NCBI GenBank assembly: GCA_003427395.1
Contig: BFEA01000399.1
Coordinates: 686,008-709,106 of the forward strand
Source: Chara braunii
Taxonomy: Eukaryota > Streptophyta > Charophyceae > Charales > Characeae
Length of the DNA: 23,099 bases
Reading direction: 5' to 3'
Shown: positions 9,886 to 18,395 of the stretch, piece after piece
How positions within the stretch are numbered: the stretch's first letter is position 1
How the letters are laid out: every line of letters begins with the position of its first letter
Program-made: the position numbers and the translations under genes
The notes under the pieces: model-generated
Database searches by the model: none
What the model was told of the DNA's origin: nothing
Seen by the model: only the letters and a program-made list of their open reading frames with translations

Positions 9886-10570
9886 AATGAGCGNCAGTGG
9901 CAGTGAAAACCACTCTNGGTCACCCATCGCCCGGTACTGGGCCAACCANTGCTGGTCCTCCTCTACCCGACACAACAACCCCCACCACAACCCAACACAT
10001 ATGGACAACAGTCTGTCTTGTTGTCTGTAATGCATCCCGTGATGGTTNTCCCCCCACAGTCCCCCCCCCACATGTGGTTAACCAAGCCCTGGGTGTTATT
10101 TTCGGCGAATTTTGCACNGAAACTGTCACATTGTGNTGATTTTTTTTCTTTTTTTTCTTGTTTTTCGCGCATCCCCCCTATTAACCCTCTACCTCTCCCT
10201 CGNCCCNGTACTCCCCCTNCCTCCGGCTGCAATAGCAAGTCCGAAAGTNCTGGCCAGACAACTTGTTANTATNAGNTGGAGCCCAACTAANACCACAAAC
10301 GGGATCCCCTATCGACAATGACAACTATGGAGAAACCCACAATCAAGACTGCTTNCANAACGATCNGTGGGAGCGAGCTAACGCGCCTAGCGCTGACCTG
10401 CGCTATGGACCANTCGGCGAGGCTCGGCTGCACTCTGGAGACTGGGNCAGTGGCGACCATNGCTGCTCCTGGTCATCCTAACTGCCCGTCTGGTTGTTTN
10501 GACTAGACGACGATGCACTTTCCACCNNGCANCTTGGGAGACAACACATGGGTGTGAGGGGCGTAATTTT
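9886..10570. other. Possible LINE 3' flank, many Ns, nothing recognised
   Basis: C-rich and T-rich stretches (for example the T-rich run around 10137-10165) with dense ambiguous bases from 9893 to 10532. The overlapping short frames on both strands here are low-complexity. No poly(A) tail for the upstream LINE fragment was found. Confidence 0.5.
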
Positions 10571-10603
10571 GTTATCTGGCGGCGCGCTTTACAATCGGGG
10601 GCG

Positions 10604-11410
10604 ATGGCTTCATTGGTTCAACTACAACACGATGCGGATGACTGGCAGTTGACCATTCAGGAGGGNNNNNNNNNNNNNNNNNNNNNNNNNNNNNNNNNNN
10701 NNNNNNNNNNNNNNNNNNNNNNNNNNNNNNNNNNNNNNNNNNNNNNNNNNNNNNNNNNNNNNNNNNNNNNNNNNNNNNNNNNNNNNNNNNNNNNNNNNNN
10801 NNNNNNNNNNNNNNNNNNNNNNNNNNNNNNNNNNNNNNNNNNNNNNNNNNNNNNNNNNNNNNNNNNNNNNNNNNNNNNNNNNNNNNNNNNNNNNNNNNNN
10901 NNNNNNNNNNNNNNNNNNNNNNNNNNNNNNNNNNNNNNNNNNNNNNNNNNNNNGGTCAAAGGTGGGGCGGCGGTGTTGCTGTCCTGGACGGAAGACTCGA
11001 TGCAGAATATGTTGGATGTCATCTGGGAATGGGAGGAGGGGCCGGCTCCTCAGCAGGATTACAACAACAACACCAACAACAACAACGACACACACGGCAC
11101 CAACTATACAATCTACATCAGTGATGGTGTCGGCAGTGCCAGCAGCAGCGATGACGACGACAACAATACCAACAACAACTTCAACAACGACAACAACAAG
11201 AACACTAACGCCAACGGTGTCGGCAGTGGCAGCAACGGTGATGACGACAACAATAACACCAACACCAACAACAACAACGACGACACATGCGACAACAATG
11301 ACAAGAACAACAACACTTCCTCGATTTCTCCCCTTATTTGTAGGGGGTTTTCCTTTGCATTCTTGGTGTTTTGTCATCCTTCGGGTAGGGGTAGGTTAGC
11401 CATTGAGTAA
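10604..11410 (+). CDS. Second copy of hypothetical Asn/Asp-rich frame, gapped
   Basis: Same frame as the protein at 34-612, carried across an N block that happens to be a multiple of three. Differences include Lys to Glu in the EWEEGPAP stretch and changes within the Asn-rich tract. Upstream the frame stays open at least through CEGRNFVIWRRALQSGA before the first ATG, so that ATG may not be the true start. Function unknown; the length printed with the gap (268 codons) overstates the real one (about 192). Confidence 0.35.
   Translation: MASLVQLQHDADDWQLTIQEXXXXXXXXXXXXXXXXXXXXXXXXXXXXXXXXXXXXXXXXXXXXXXXXXXXXXXXXXXXXXXXXXXXXXXXXXXXXXXXXXXXXXXXXXXXXXXXXXVKGGAAVLLSWTEDSMQNMLDVIWEWEEGPAPQQDYNNNTNNNNDTHGTNYTIYISDGVGSASSSDDDDNNTNNNFNNDNNKNTNANGVGSGSNGDDDNNNTNTNNNNDDTCDNNDKNNNTSSISPLICRGFSFAFLVFCHPSGRGRLAIE
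10666..10953. other. Assembly gap (288 N)
   Basis: Unbroken run of N within the second copy of the long repeat. The first copy predicts 60 bp here, so the gap length is not reliable. Confidence 0.98.
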
Positions 11411-11564
11411 CGATTTAAGGGGATTGCCGACCCTTCATCCCTAATTGCCGTGTACTTTGATAGGTTAGATAGGTTTGTGGTAATGAAAGTGGGTGGTTAA
11501 GGTGGGCACTACACTAATAATGAATCGACACGTGGGGTGGCCCCCTCATGTACCTTGTGATGTA

Positions 11565-11809
11565 TTAGGGTTATAAGAGCAGCAGGTAAATCCTCCCCTG
11601 GTATGGGGGAGTAATCAATGCCTCTGCATAAACGATATATGCCTCATCATAAACGATATACACAGTCATTATCAGTTTAAATTGGGATGGCCACGTTAGG
11701 GTTATAAGAGCAACAGGTTAATCCTCCACTAGTATGTGGGAGTAATCAACGTCTCTTCTGCGTAAACGATATACACAGTCATGATCGATTTATATTGGGA
11801 TGGCCACGT
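11565..11809. repeat. ~131-bp tandem repeat, two copies
   Basis: Copies start at 11565 and 11696 with TTAGGGTTATAAGAGC, and each ends near TTGGGATGGCCACG. The shorter second copy lacks an internal ~20-bp duplication (CATAAACGATATA...) that copy 1 carries. No coding capacity. Confidence 0.85.
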
Positions 11810-11848
11810 GGCCTATCTACATGATTTCCATTTCATCATATCATTGTA

Positions 11849-11905
11849 CAGGGACACTGGACCCGATTTCCAGCAGGTGCTGCTCCCCACCAATAGATGG
11901 AGACT
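11849..11905 (+). repeat. Retroposon 3'-end motif, inverted relative to 17102-17158
   Basis: GGGACACTGGACCCGATTTC and the following CAGCAGGTGCTGCTCCCC... to GATGGAG match the reverse complement of 17102-17156 with about two mismatches. At 17102-17158 the motif sits directly before the poly(A) tail of the 3.26-kb retroposon. Here there is no A tail, so this is a separate, older or truncated copy of the same 3' end. Confidence 0.8.
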
Positions 11906-11909
11906 GCTC

Positions 11910-12040
11910 CCATAACATAGGATTCAATAGCTTAAAAGAATAGTGAGATGAGTCATAGGAGCAAGGAGACTTAAAAGAAAGATAGGGGGGGGGGGACCAA
12001 CTCAGATCACGGCAGCGAACCAACAGCAGGGAGTGCTCAC
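11910..12040. other. Unannotated spacer
   Basis: Sequence between the retroposon motif and the GA microsatellite, including a G run near 11987-11995. No gene seen. Confidence 0.5.
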
Positions 12041-12074
12041 AAGAGAGAGAGAGATAGATATAGAGAGAGAGGGG

Positions 12075-12160
<86 letters not shown>
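12041..12160. repeat. (GA)n and (TA)n microsatellites
   Basis: GA-rich repeat at about 12041-12118, interrupted by GATAGATATA and a G run, then (TA)n at 12123-12160. The Arg-Glu and Ile-Tyr frames across it are artefacts of the repeat. Confidence 0.95.
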
Positions 12161-12164
<4 letters not shown>

Positions 12165-12167
12165 ATT

Positions 12168-12234
12168 GCACGGCGTTCAATTTTGAACGAGAATTTAAAT
12201 CCGCGTTCAAACGTGGATTTGAACGCGAACGTGC
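12168..12234. repeat. Imperfect inverted repeat next to (TA)n
   Basis: GCACGGCGTTCAA on the left pairs with the reverse complement of TTGAACGCGAACGTGC on the right, with a 3-nt insertion. A second inner pair is AAATCCGCGTTCAA / AAACGTGGATTTGAACG. It could be a very short MITE or cruciform-prone debris that bounds the microsatellite. Confidence 0.55.
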
Positions 12235-12592
12235 AAGGATACTTGTACACCCAAAAACCTTTCAGAAGAGTCGACAAGATTTTTTTTCATCCCAAAATCC
12301 AGACAGATCTCAAACTGCTCAGGCAAGAAAAACACCGATTTTGACCAGTTGAATTGAGCCTCACTAAGTGCACAGTATTCTACTAGTGTCTCTTTGACCG
12401 CTCAAAGTGAGTTTGCGGTATTTTTGGATACGATTGTAAGGTCATGTGCTAACGCGTTTCCCTTGAATTGCAGATGACCACGAGTCCGCAGGCCGACTAT
12501 GTAGGGGTTGCACCTTACATTATTAAGAAGCACATCCGTCTACATAACAAAAAGCAGTGGCGCCAAATGACATCCTTGACGTAATGATCTGG
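12235..12592. other. No recognised gene; short frame after an acceptor-like site
   Basis: A 36-codon frame starts at ATG 12474 directly after TTGAATTGCAG, which resembles a plant 3' splice site, and ends at TAA 12582-12584. The peptide includes YVGVAPYIIKKHIRLHNKK. I recognise no domain. It could be a short last exon, but with no partner exon visible this is weak. The rest of the interval shows nothing. Confidence 0.25.
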
Positions 12593-13100
12593 TCAGTGGA
12601 AACTTGGAAAGGGGGGTGAAATTCTACCATTAATCATAATGGATGCAGTTGCGCAGAAGTACATGACCTTTACCCATTCACAAAAGTTCAGTCCAATGCC
12701 CATGTGCCGCAGGGTTGACAAGACAAATGACCAACTAACTCTATCATAGGCTTTCTCCAGGTCAAGGAGAAGAATTGCCATATTTAGTTGTTCTTCTTTA
12801 ATTATCTCGATTAACTGTACCATGGTAAATATGTTGTCCATAATTGATCTTCCTTTTACAAATGCACCCTGATCTGCCCCCACGAGAATTGGTAGATACT
12901 CCGCTAATCTGATAGTAAGGGATTTCGCCAGTAGCTTATAAATAGTATTTAGCAAGGATATCGGACGTCGGTTCCGGATATTGTTTTTTTTCGTCTTTCT
13001 TGTACAGCAGTGTTATGATCTCTTTGGTCATACCGGATGAAAGTTTTGTTTCGATTATTGCCTCGTTATAAATATGAACTAAGTCTTCACTAAATAGAGA
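12593..13100 (-). pseudogene. LINE (L1-type) reverse transcriptase domain, truncated
   Basis: Reading right to left, the frame gives DLVHIYNEAIIETKLSSGMT, then EIITLLYKKDEKK, a frameshift at the A/T run near 12985, RRPISLLNTIYKLLAKSLT, GADQGAFVKGRSIMDNI, LLLDLEKAYDRVSW and a tail ending near ATASIMINGRISPPF. These are the N-terminal RT blocks of plant L1 elements (PIxLLN, QxAFVxGRxIxDN and motif A with the catalytic Asp in EKAYDRV). The region with the catalytic FADD/YxDD motif is missing because homology stops at about 12593. It follows the endonuclease part of the same LINE (13971-14775), separated by a rearranged linker. Non-functional. Confidence 0.9.
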
Positions 13101-13108
13101 TCAAAATT

Positions 13109-13370
13109 TTAGAAAAAATCGATGGGAAGCCCATCCTCCCCAAGGGTTTTTCCTTGGCAGCACGTGCTAGCTCTTCCTTGGCAGCACGTGCTAGCTCTTC
13201 CTTGGTGATTGCTCTGTCTAAAGCCAGTGCTAGCTCTTCCTTGGTGATTGGTCTGTCTAAAGCCCATCCTCCCCCTTGGTGCTAGCTTAAAAAAAATCGA
13301 TGGGAAACCCATCCTCCCCCTTGGTAGCACGTGCTAGCTCTTCCTTGGTGATTGATCTGTCTAAAGCCAG
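13109..13370. repeat. Clustered short duplications inside LINE ORF2
   Basis: An AAAAAATCGATGGGAA... block occurs at about 13115 and 13287. GCACGTGCTAGCTCTTCCTT occurs three times. GGTGATTGxTCTGTCTAAAG occurs three times (about 13205, 13242 and 13347). In protein terms the same EELARA and GEDGxPIDFF segments, which correspond to the GPDGFP-type block before the LINE RT, are multiplied and shifted. Replication slippage, templated repair or a misassembly of near-identical reads could cause this. Confidence 0.8.
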
Positions 13371-13970
13371 TCTACCTTCCCCTGTGATTTGAGTTGTTGT
13401 ATGTCCCCAAAAGGTCGATGTCATGGTTAGGTCCGAGTCTTCTTCCTCCGGTGGTCTTCGTGATGTTAAGATATAACGGAAGTATGTGATAGCATAATCA
13501 CACATCTCCATTGTCTCTGAAGTCTTACGGAGGTTCGGATCAAAAGGATGAACAAGTTCCTTCATTATTGGTGTTGAGTGGTCTGTCTGTTCACAAGCTT
13601 AGGGCGAAGTTTTCTTTTGTCATACAGTCTAGCTTCTCCATTTTTAACACCTTACAACGATCGTGCCAAATTTTTTGTTTCATTATCTGTATTTCTTCCC
13701 ATTTGAGCAACCATCGAATTCTCTCTGTGGACTAATACATATCTGAGATCAGGTGTTTCCCCAATTTTGCCTGTGCCTCTTCAATCCTCTGTCTGCAGGT
13801 CCGTTCTTCCTTGTTCCTCTGGTAGGCTTTTATTATAGAAAGGACCGATAGGCCTTTATATATGATTCTCAAGCCAGTGGTGAGCCACTGCCCCCTCGAT
13901 GAGAACATGTCCTTTGTGGACTGCCATGCCTCATTTTGATGCTGGCCCATTGAACAAAGCTTGGATCGTT
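13287..13970 (-). pseudogene. LINE ORF2 linker between endonuclease and RT
   Basis: Two frames (13732-13950 and 13287-13565) lie in the order expected for the L1 ORF2 linker. The first reads AWQSTKDMFSSRGQWLTTGL and has an Arg/Glu/Lys-rich helix (KAYQRNKEERTCRQRIEEAQ). The second ends with the ITKEELARATKGEDGFPIDF block that precedes RT motif 1. Frames are broken by stops and shifts. Assignment rests on position and on the RT-proximal block; the middle has no strong signature. Confidence 0.7.
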
Positions 13971-14775
13971 TTAATTATCGGTGTTCAGTCTAAAATAGTC
14001 GCGTTCCCTATCAATGCATGGATTAGGTGCAAAGCGTGAGAGGATGGGGTAATGATCTGACATGGGGTCAACCACTGGGTTGATTGACAACAGGGACTCC
14101 CAAGCAGCAGTCTTTACAAAGATCATATCGATTCTGCGCTGGCTACTTGGGGGGATCTGTACTTGGCCAGGGGTCGCCCGGCCTCGACTCGCAGGATGCC
14201 AAGTGAAGCCATAATCGTTGGGGTGTGTTACTCGAAGCACATCAATTAGACTCAATCTTTCCATTAGAGCTATCAATTTTTTTACGTCTGATCGAACTGG
14301 TTTTACCTTCAATGTGCGATTCCAAGATTGAGGGTTACATTCCAGTCCCCTGCTATGATTAAGTTATCAATGTCAGGAATTGCGTCTGCAAGTTCTGCCA
14401 AAAAATGTAGTCTCTCCCTCCTTTCGGAAGGGGCATACACACACATAACAGCCCAAGACTCATCTGCAATCACACCCTTCACCCAAACCCACCGTCCCCA
14501 ATTATCAAAACACTCATCTGTCCATTCAAAGTCTAGGTTACAGTGGAACAGGATTGTCGTTCCTCCTTTGGTTCCGTTAGCAAGGGCCCATAGCTGTGGC
14601 CCATCCCACCATCTCCCAAGGCGGCTATCTTTTCAACATCCAACTTGGTTTTCTGTAGGCACACAATTTATGTTTTCTGTGTGTGTATCCAAGTTTTGAG
14701 GCGACTGTGTTTTTCCCTACCGTTCATGTCCCCTAGCCCCCTCACATTGCATGTGGCCACCGATATTGGATTCAT
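13971..14775 (-). pseudogene. LINE (L1-type) APE-like endonuclease domain, ORF2 N-terminus
   Basis: From ATG at 14775 the minus strand reads MNPISVATCNVRGLGDMNG, then TWIHTQKT-stop-IVCLQKTKLDV. These are the first two endonuclease blocks (the Asn of CNVRG and the usual Q-E/K-T-K block). After a frameshift come WVKGVIADESWAVMCVYAPS and LIIAGDWNVTLNLG (the GDxN block). Another shift leads to the frame at 13971-14312 with QRRIDMIFVKT and VVDPMSDHYPILSRF, carrying the terminal Ser-Asp-His. This enzyme class nicks target DNA for target-primed reverse transcription. The second block has Lys where catalytic Glu is usual, and there are several stops, so it is inactive. Confidence 0.88.
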
Positions 14776-14896
14776 GTTGGCGGTGTTCGATCATAATGTT
14801 TATGGATACGATCGGAGTTGCTTGCTGGATCTGAGGCGGTTGGGGTTTTCCTCGTTATGGCTTTCGACATTGCTTAGGGCGTAGACCATGGGGAGG

Positions 14897-15168
14897 TTAG
14901 GCCTGGGTTCCAGGTTTCTCATGTGGTGTTGGGGTTGACGTACGAGCACCTTTTGCATTGACCATTGGCTGGGCTCTCGTTGAGGATGTGTCAACCCCCC
15001 GCGAGGAGGGTGATGGCACGCTCACAGTCGGGCAAGGCGAGACCCCTGGTGGGAGTGGTTCAGGCTCGTACACTGACTTATTCCGACTTCCGCTGAAGGT
15101 TGGTGAGCCTCCACACAGTATTGGGCCAGACATCGCAAACTCCCCATTAAATAGTCCCGGTCCCATCT

Positions 15169-15171
<3 letters not shown>
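14897..15171 (-). pseudogene. Probable C-terminal tail of LINE ORF1
   Basis: A Pro/Ser-rich frame ends at a stop at 14897, about 120 bp before the ORF2 start at 14775 on the same strand, as expected for the end of ORF1 in a two-ORF plant L1. It reads GPGLFNGEFAMSGPILCGG, then PEPLPPGVSPCPTVSVPSPS and ends STPTPHEKPGTQA. Upstream it runs straight into the A tail of an inserted element (15172-15201), so its continuation lies on the far side of the nested insertions. Low complexity makes the assignment positional. Confidence 0.5.

Positions 15172-15201
<30 letters not shown>
15172..15201 (-). repeat. 30-nt poly(A) tail (T run on plus strand)
   Basis: Uninterrupted T30 on the plus strand, read as the 3' A tail of the minus-strand LINE fragment at 15202 to about 16745. 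The sequence to its left is CGGTCCCATCTGGA. No clear copy of it was found at the other end, so a target-site duplication is not confirmed. Confidence 0.85.
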
Positions 15202-15202
<1 letters not shown>

Positions 15203-15747
15203 GGAAGACGTGAGAGAGTGATTTTTTAGAACAACAACCAGAGAACATCTGCCAGTCATGACTGCTCTGGGTTCCAGAACCAAAACCGGCGTCCCTAATC
15301 TGAAGACGCCGTGGCCATCCTGCTGATCCCCTTCCTCTTCTGTATCTGTTCGTCAGGTCAGGGGCCGAGGGGAGCCACTGGGGGGCACCAGTGGGTCCTC
15401 CCATCACCCTGCCCTTCCTTGAACGGTCTCCTTGCAGACATGCAGCCATGCAACCCTCTGTCGGATGTAACCAGTTGTCATCCTTCCTTGCTGTATCAGA
15501 ATATTGGACTCTCCCTTTTAACAATGACATCCATTGGATTGCATCTGAAGATCCTGCTCCGATCCGTTTCCCATTCTGCAGCCGTTGCCCACCACCTCTT
15601 GTCTTTCTGGCCAGACATCGAACCCCCCCCCCCCCATCCGCGGTATGAACAAAAGCAAAAAGGAAAAAGGCAGTTTTGACGCCGCGAAAGGCTGTAGCTG
15701 GGGTGCGAGGAAAATGAGGGTTTGGATGGGCGGAGGTTTACAGAGGT
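15202..15747 (-). other. 3' untranslated region of the inserted LINE fragment
   Basis: The interval lies between the stop of the ORF2-tail frame (15748) and the poly(A) tail. It has no recognisable domain; the open frames on both strands are Pro/Gly-rich and overlap a C run at 15627-15636. The position fits a LINE 3' UTR. Confidence 0.55.
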
Positions 15748-16745
15748 TTACAGACATATATCCATGGAGCCCAGGTGGGGAGGGAAGGGGTCAGGGAAAT
15801 CCTCTGCAGGTCTCATGGGGATGCTTGGATCGATCGACAACCACTCCTTGAACCTTAGGTAGTAGTCTCGTGGGACATCCTTGACTCGTCTATCCTCCGT
15901 TCCTTCTCCACCTTCCCAGTCCCCTGTCCACGATACTTCCGCTACCCATCCTTCCCGATCCCCACCAAGCCACTCCCTGGAGAACTGGAGTAACTGTTCC
16001 CTGACGTCCTTGGGTCTATGGAGCGAATCGAGTACCTGATTGGTTGACTGCCAACTGTGCGAGATTTCCAGTTGGAAGTGTGTTTTGAGCAGTTCCACCC
16101 TTTCTTCTCCTTCTACTTGGACGTGGTCTAAGGTTAGGACACATCATTGTCACCACAAGACCCAAAGAATAGTTCTTCGGGACAGGTGGAACATATTGGA
16201 CATAAAAGTATTATCTTGGAAGGGGGGGTAGTGACCTATCAGAATGACCCGCCAATCCCACGGCCACGGATGCCCTGGGACCATTTGCTGCCACACCCTA
16301 TCCCACCACCTCCAGGTCAAGGTTGCGGTAGGACATTGCAGAAAGATATGTTCGATTGTCTCTGCTCTCTTTCTAGCTGGAAAAACCAGGAGGCAATGAG
16401 AGCACCACGGGAGCGCACGGCCTTGTTGCTCCAGCCGGGAATGGTCAATCAACCAGTTGTTTGTAGGCAAACACCGGTGCAAAATCTGCCATTGTAGGGA
16501 CGTGATTTTCGCCGGTCTACATTTTATGTCGCGGAACCAGCGAATCGGTGTGAACGTGGAAGACCCGGTGTATCCTGCAGGAAAAATTGGAGGTGGAGCG
16601 TGACATGTAATGGGGAAAGCACTGAAAAAAGTCCAATCCCCGAGCTCTGCGCAGGTGGTAGAGGGGTGAAGGGATTCTAGGGGGGCAGTTTTCGCCCGAT
16701 TGTGCTTGTGAGGGCAGAGCTGCCAATGGTCGAAAGTGCTGAGTA
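15748..16745 (-). pseudogene. LINE ORF2 C-terminus with zf-RVT domain, in-frame stops
   Basis: One frame runs down the minus strand with only two stops, TGA at 16150-16152 and 16144-16146. It contains FTPIRWFRDIKCRPAKITSL, HRCLPTNNWLIDHSRLEQQG, a CSHC pair and ETIEHIFLQCPTA, then Trp-rich WRWWDRVWQQ and a tail ending PPHLGSMDICL. This matches the RVT-type zinc-binding domain and what follows it in plant L1 ORF2. Both stops are explained by CGA to TGA transitions (Trp-Arg-Gln-Arg-Cys to Trp-stop-Gln-stop-Cys). No RT or endonuclease is attached. The right limit is uncertain because the frame continues without a stop into zinc-knuckle sequence. Confidence 0.85.
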
Positions 16746-17057
16746 GTAGACTGTTGAGAAGCGTGTACCGGCGGGGGGGGGTTCTTATCGTGGACCAGGA
16801 GGGGGCTGCAGTCTGTTGGGCCAGGCCTTTCCGCCTTTGCGAAGGGCCTGGGTTGGCCGCAGACGGGGCCCCTTGTGGGGTGTAGTGCTGGGGGTGGTGG
16901 GGACATGCTGTGTAACAGTTGTCCTCCGTGTGGTAAAACCACGTGCACTTCTTGCACCATTCCGTTGCCTGAGAGACAAATTCCAGCTTAAATTATTCCC
17001 CATCTTTTTCAAATTTCAATTTCTCCTTCCATGTCTGTCTGGCTTTTGGGGATAAAT

Positions 17058-17060
<3 letters not shown>
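16746..17060 (-). pseudogene. LINE ORF1 central part with CCHC zinc knuckle
   Basis: From the target-site copy at 17049-17060 the frame reads ARQTWKEKLKFEKDGE, a TAA stop at 16993-16995, then FKLEFVSQATEWCKKCTWFY and HTEDNCYTACP. The residues CKKC-TWFY-H-TEDN-C form an exact CX2CX4HX4C knuckle, as in the zf-CCHC domain that ends plant L1 ORF1 (Gag-like, RNA binding). A His/Pro/Gln-rich stretch follows. The preceding residues are at 20323-20752, on the other side of a 3.26-kb insertion, and the frame is continuous across one copy of the target site. Pseudogene because of stops and insertion. Confidence 0.85.
17049..17060. repeat. Target-site duplication, left copy
   Basis: GGGATAAATCCA, identical to 20323-20334. 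It sits directly against the T run (A tail) of the 3.26-kb retroposon. Outside the 12 bp, TTTG also agrees if one G is gapped. Confidence 0.88.
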
Positions 17061-17098
<38 letters not shown>

Positions 17099-17101
17099 CA
17101 C

Positions 17102-17216
17102 ATGCTCCATCTATTGGTGGGGAGCAGCACCTGCTGGAAACCGGGTCCAGCGTCCCATAGATACAACCATATCCTCTCGAATTGGCACAAGCTGGGAACC
17201 AGGCCCAGCGTCCCAT
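17102..17216 (-). repeat. 3' end of the retroposon with two copies of ATGGGACGCTGG
   Basis: On the minus strand ATGGGACGCTGG occurs at 17216-17205 and again at 17158-17147, 58 bp apart, each followed by a CCxGGTTxCCAGC sequence. The second copy leads through a CTGCTCCCC block to the A tail. The terminal part matches 11849-11905 in the opposite orientation, so it is a dispersed 3' end rather than unique sequence. Confidence 0.75.
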
Positions 17217-17574
17217 GAGTACGTTCAAAAAAACCATCAGAAAATTTCATGACAATGAACCTAAGGATATACTGAGAAAGTCCAATTGAACGAATTGAAA
17301 GAATTTAGAGCTACTTCAGAGCTTTTTTGTAAGGGACTTAAGAGATAAACAAAAAGTTGAAGAAGACTCAGGAATCCACCAACAGTCCTCCTCACCCCAC
17401 CCCGACAAGACTTACTGCATCAAGGCCACCATCTCTACTGCTGCTATGCTCTAGTTCTGTCCTACCAGCTAGCCCCTTCGCTAGCAGGACCCATGATACC
17501 TTTCTCTCTCGATCCCTTTCCTTCCCGTTACGTAGAAGAAGGTACGGGAATAAACTGCAAAATTCCTAAAAAAG

Positions 17575-18395
17575 CCCCCAATCCCTCAAAATCCCTAACA
17601 GATCCTTCCAAGGATCTCCAACACTGTCGTATTCCCTGCCGAGCTTCCAAGCCTCACACCCCCCATCCTGCTGGGTTACAGGGCAACACAACTCACCCCA
17701 GCTCCGACCAGCATTGTCTCAGCAGCAACCCTTGGTTGTCCCGTGGGATGCCCCCCCAAAGCACCCCTAGATCTCTCTACCAGGCCTCATGCCCCTGCGT
17801 CAACAGGTTACAGGGCAACACCCCAGCACGGGCCAGCGTCGTTCTGGTGTCGAACAGCCTTAGGTCACCGAGTATTACAGCCTTGAAACTACCTAGAAGA
17901 GATTGCCAGGAAACCCCAGGATCCGGAAGACAGTTTAAAGACAGAACAGACTACCCTTTTTTTTTCAGAATTGGATTTAACTACGTAAAAATTCGTAATT
18001 GCAAACATAGAAGAAGACCTGGCGGGTCCTACAGATGCTCAGAAACCCTTGAAATCCCAAACGCCCCTTCCGAGGCCTTTCAACACTGTCCTACTCCCTG
18101 CTGAGCTCTTCCAGGTCTCACACCCCACATCCTGCTAGGTTACAGGGTGACACAACTCACCCCAGCTCCGACCAGCGTCGTCCCAGCAGCAAACCTTAGC
18201 TGTTCCATGGGATGCCCACCCCTAAGCATCCCCAGATCTCTCTACCAGGCCTCATGCTCCTGCCTGCATCGCAGGTCACATGGTAACACCCCAGCTCCGG
18301 CCAGCGTCATTCTGGCATCGAGCAGCCTCATGTCCCTGAGAATAACAGCGTCAAAAATCACCTAAGAAGAGTTGCTAGGGATCCCGAGAGCCCAA
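17575..18395. repeat. ~464-bp tandem block, two main copies
   Basis: The sequence GGTTACAGGG...ACACAACTCACCCCAGC occurs at 17674 and 18138, 464 bp apart, with parallel matches on both sides (CCAACACTGTC/TCAACACTGTC, CAGATCTCTCTACCAGGCCT or near it, CCAGCGTC, GAATAACAG-like ends). Each block also contains two internal GGTTACAGGG/GGTCACATGG half-units about 132 bp apart, and weaker half-units continue at about 18560, 18671 and 18769. Frames through here are Pro/Ser-rich and not recognisable. Confidence 0.8.

Larger units (their letters stand above)
10571..11466. repeat. Long direct repeat, copy 2 (contains N gap)
   Basis: Second copy of the 1-668 segment, from GTTATCTGGCGG to GATAGGTT. The flanking bases AGGAGGG and GGTCAAAGG correspond to 91-95 and 156 onward of copy 1, so only 60 bp should lie where 288 Ns are written. 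Sequence to the right is clean; sequence to the left is N-peppered. Confidence 0.9.
15172..16745 (-). mobile_element. 5'-truncated LINE insertion (probable)
   Basis: The ORF2 C-terminal frame, a 3' UTR and a 30-nt A tail have the shape of a 5'-truncated L1 insertion of about 1.6 kb. It would sit inside ORF1 of another LINE in the same orientation, because ORF1 knuckle sequence lies to its right and an ORF1-like tail plus ORF2 start lie to its left. The alternative is a single deletion-derivative element fusing ORF1 to the ORF2 tail. The 5' boundary near 16745 is inferred, not seen. Confidence 0.5.

Noticed and set aside
1-11466. LTR retrotransposon with the 668-bp repeats as LTRs
   Set aside because: No TG...CA ends, no tRNA primer-binding site after 668, no clear polypurine tract before 10571, and no pol domains in proper order between; the only coding match inside is a LINE.
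12033-12344. Frame with Arg-Glu and Ile-Tyr runs
   Set aside because: It is created by (GA)n and (TA)n microsatellites.
15160-16800. Target-site duplication for the 15172-16745 insertion
   Set aside because: CGGTCCCATCTGGA left of the T run has no convincing second copy near the expected 5' junction.
17493-18104. 203-codon plus-strand frame
   Set aside because: It lies antisense in the retroposon, is Pro/Ser-rich and follows the tandem repeat; no domain is recognisable.
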